Position numbers and translations under genes: made by a program. Below the pieces are notes generated by a model, which was given only the letters and a program-made list of their open reading frames with translations, was not told the DNA's origin and did no database searches. Of a stretch of DNA of 14,954 nt, positions 13,725 to 14,954 are shown piece by piece; the stretch's first letter is position 1, and every line of letters starts with the position of its first letter. The DNA is from Dehalococcoidales bacterium (lineage in GTDB: Bacteria; Chloroflexota; Dehalococcoidia; Dehalococcoidales; RBG-16-60-22). The stretch covers positions 1 through 14,954 of the forward strand of contig DAOWCR010000009.1 in assembly GCA_030639445.1 (NCBI GenBank), read 5' to 3'.

Positions 13725-14411
13725 TTATTCCTCGTTTGCCGGCGCCGTCTTTTCATAGTCCCTTTCGCCAAATAGCCGGGTGCCTATCCTCACCATGTTG
13801 GTGCCCTCTTCCAGGGCAACTTTATAAGAATTGGTCATGCCCATGGAGAGGTATTTCATCTCTATGCCGGGCAGGTTAAGCCTTTTTATTTGCTCAAAGA
13901 TTTCTCTCGTGGCTACGAAGTAGGGCCTCGAGTTCTCCGGGTCTCCGGCCAGGGGTCCCATGGTCATCAGGCCCATTACCCTGAGGTTCGGGAAAGCGGC
14001 CATCTCCCTGGCCAGGGCCTCGGTAGCCTCCGGGAAGACACCCGATTTTTGGGCTTCCCGGCCGCTGTTGACCTCGATTAGTACCGGCATTGTTTTGCCA
14101 ATCTGGGCGCACCTTTTATCAATCTCTCTGGCTAGTTCAACGGAGTCAACGGTCTCTATCATGTCGAATATGCCGACCGCTTTTTTCACCTTGTTTTTTT
14201 GGAGGTGCCCGATGAAATGCCATTCCGCTTTACCGCCGACCACCTCATAAGCCCTGGCCGCTTCCTGGACGTAGTTTTCCCCGATGATTTTTACCCCGGC
14301 GGTAACGGCCTCCAGAATTTCTGCGGGCGTTCTGGTCTTGGCGGCGGCCACCAGCCGGACTCCGTCCGGCAGCTCGCTCAGTATTTGTCTGACGTTCTGT
14401 TGGATGTCCAT
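13725..14411 (-). CDS. yggS: YggS/PROSC-family pyridoxal-phosphate homeostasis protein
   Basis: This 228-residue single-domain (beta/alpha)8 barrel binds pyridoxal phosphate and keeps free PLP in balance; no enzymatic activity is established for the family. The PLP lysine is K25 in VAAAKTR. GENYVQEA (44-51) and WHFIGHLQKNK (64-74) are the family signatures. LSMGMTNSYKVA and VRIGTRLFGER form the phosphate-binding end. I chose the ATG at 14411; an in-frame GTG at 14414 is also possible. No Shine-Dalgarno precedes it, which fits a promoter only 12 nt upstream. It lies upstream of nusA on the same strand, separated by the nusA promoter and terminator. Confidence 0.93.
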   Translation of the reverse strand: MDIQQNVRQILSELPDGVRLVAAAKTRTPAEILEAVTAGVKIIGENYVQEAARAYEVVGGKAEWHFIGHLQKNKVKKAVGIFDMIETVDSVELAREIDKRCAQIGKTMPVLIEVNSGREAQKSGVFPEATEALAREMAAFPNLRVMGLMTMGPLAGDPENSRPYFVATREIFEQIKRLNLPGIEMKYLSMGMTNSYKVALEEGTNMVRIGTRLFGERDYEKTAPANEE

Positions 14412-14423
14412 CACTGCTTTGCT

Positions 14424-14452
14424 ATTTTACACCGCAGAGAGAGATGGCTCAA
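14424..14452 (-). promoter_or_regulatory. Promoter giving an almost leaderless yggS mRNA
   Basis: TTGAGC (14452-14447, 4 of 6) and TAAAAT (14429-14424, 5 of 6) are spaced 17 nt on the minus strand. The -10 ends 12 nt before the ATG at 14411, so the transcript should start about 4-7 nt before the start codon. That agrees with the lack of a ribosome binding site. Confidence 0.6.
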
Positions 14453-14517
14453 GTGTTGTGTTTTCCGGCAGATTATTTCTTCTTCTTTCAGGTTATATGG
14501 TGACCTCACCCCCTTTG

Positions 14518-14578
14518 TCCCCCTCTCCTTGGATTAAAGAGAGGGGGAGATAAAGAAAGAGGGGCTGACGCCCCTCTT
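14518..14578. repeat. Double-palindrome intergenic element
   Basis: Two strong inverted repeats sit side by side. The first is TCCCCCTCTC (14518-14527) with GAGAGGGGGA (14539-14548), 10 bp with an 11-nt loop. The second is AAGAGGGGC (14557-14565) with GCCCCTCTT (14570-14578), 9 bp with a 4-nt loop. Neither is followed by a clear T-tract on either strand. The make-up resembles dispersed REP-like or small non-autonomous intergenic repeats, but only one copy is in this window. The rest of the gap 14415-14657 holds the yggS promoter and a G-rich stretch near 14608-14620. Confidence 0.6.
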
Positions 14579-14657
14579 AGACACTCCTTGCTCTGGGTTA
14601 ACGATATGGGGTGGGGTGGTGAGAATAATAAGACTGCTGCTACTTGAATTTACAGGA

Positions 14658-14954
14658 TTAGTCTTCGGCGAAATAATCGTAATCTATTTTCTTGATTTCA
14701 TAAGAGGTAACTTCTGATACTCCGATGTTGTAATCAATCATGAGTTCAGCAAGTTGATCACCATCAATGAGCACAATATTGCTACCAATTTTACCAACAG
14801 ACTCCTGAGCGTGTTTTGAAAAATGGGAAGTTGTGATAAAGACCCCCTTGTTCGCCCTTTTCTCTTGCAAGGCTCCCACAAATTGCTGTATATTTGGCTG
14901 ACCCACAGAAGCATTCGCCCATCTTTTTGCTTGGATATAGATAGTATCTAAACC
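14658..14954 (-). CDS. Mrr-type restriction endonuclease, C-terminal part, 5' end cut by the window
   Basis: The visible 98 residues are the C-terminal part of an Mrr_cat-type nuclease. Reading begins GLDTIYIQAKRWANAS at the window edge, where the Q-A-K is the Mrr variant of the PD-(D/E)xK catalytic core. VGQPNIQQFVGAL, NKGVFITTSHFSKHA and IVLIDGDQLAELMIDYNIGV then match the Mrr C-terminal fold closely. An internal GTG at 14906 is not the start; the frame is open to the window edge. Mrr enzymes cut modified (usually methylated) DNA and act in restriction. G+C is about 40% by my count, well below the neighbours, which suggests recent acquisition. Family identity is strong; whether the gene is intact lies outside the window. 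Confidence 0.88.
   Translation of the reverse strand, partial: GLDTIYIQAKRWANASVGQPNIQQFVGALQEKRANKGVFITTSHFSKHAQESVGKIGSNIVLIDGDQLAELMIDYNIGVSEVTSYEIKKIDYDYFAED

Noticed and set aside
1..14954. CRISPR array, tRNA or rRNA genes, or a complete insertion sequence
   Set aside because: No regularly spaced repeats, cloverleaf sequence, rRNA motifs or transposase frame could be seen on either strand.

Overview
The window looks like chromosomal core-gene DNA from a bacterium with roughly 57-60% G+C. The most likely source is the Chloroflexota, probably class Dehalococcoidia. That placement is inferred from the lysine trio behind pnp, the compact IF-2, and a mycobacterial-style inositol-lipid cluster in an otherwise non-actinobacterial gene set. 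It is not proven from this window alone. Almost every protein belongs to a well-known family; the less ordinary material lies in the gene grouping and the short regulatory gaps.

Layout. The left arm (1-3720, plus strand) is the 3' part of pnp followed by dapB, asd and dapA. These three are packed tightly (7-nt gap, then a 4-nt ATGA overlap) and make the early lysine/diaminopimelate steps. From 3737 on, every gene is on the minus strand and converges on dapA. Read in the direction of transcription (right to left) they are: a truncated Mrr-type restriction endonuclease at the right edge (about 40% G+C, clearly foreign in composition); a gap with two strong palindromes; yggS; the translation/transcription operon nusA-ylxR-infB-rbfA-truB; and a second operon with ino1, a PimA-like GT4 glycosyltransferase, a phosphatidylinositol-phosphate-synthase-like CDP-alcohol transferase, purA and a small cupin.

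Regulation visible in the DNA. Three good sigma-70-type promoters can be read on the minus strand, upstream of yggS, nusA and ino1. The yggS promoter would give an almost leaderless mRNA. The nusA promoter is followed directly by an intrinsic-terminator hairpin in the leader, a candidate attenuator through which NusA could control its own operon. The ino1 promoter gives a leader of about 117 nt with a hairpin and a possible 28-codon upstream ORF that overlaps the ino1 start. At the pnp/dapB junction two mutually exclusive 8-bp hairpins share bases; one includes the pnp stop codon and the other buries the dapB Shine-Dalgarno.

How the genes work together. pnp handles RNA decay and nusA-truB handle elongation, initiation and RNA maturation. 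DapB/Asd/DapA feed lysine, with Asd also at the threonine/methionine branch point. Ino1, the CDP-alcohol transferase and the GT4 enzyme form a plausible route from glucose-6-phosphate to inositol phosphate, then to a phosphatidylinositol-type lipid and its glycoside. The strongest candidate for something under-described is this inositol-lipid cluster together with its regulated leader. I saw no tRNA, rRNA, CRISPR array or complete mobile element, and no gene-free stretch longer than 300 bases.
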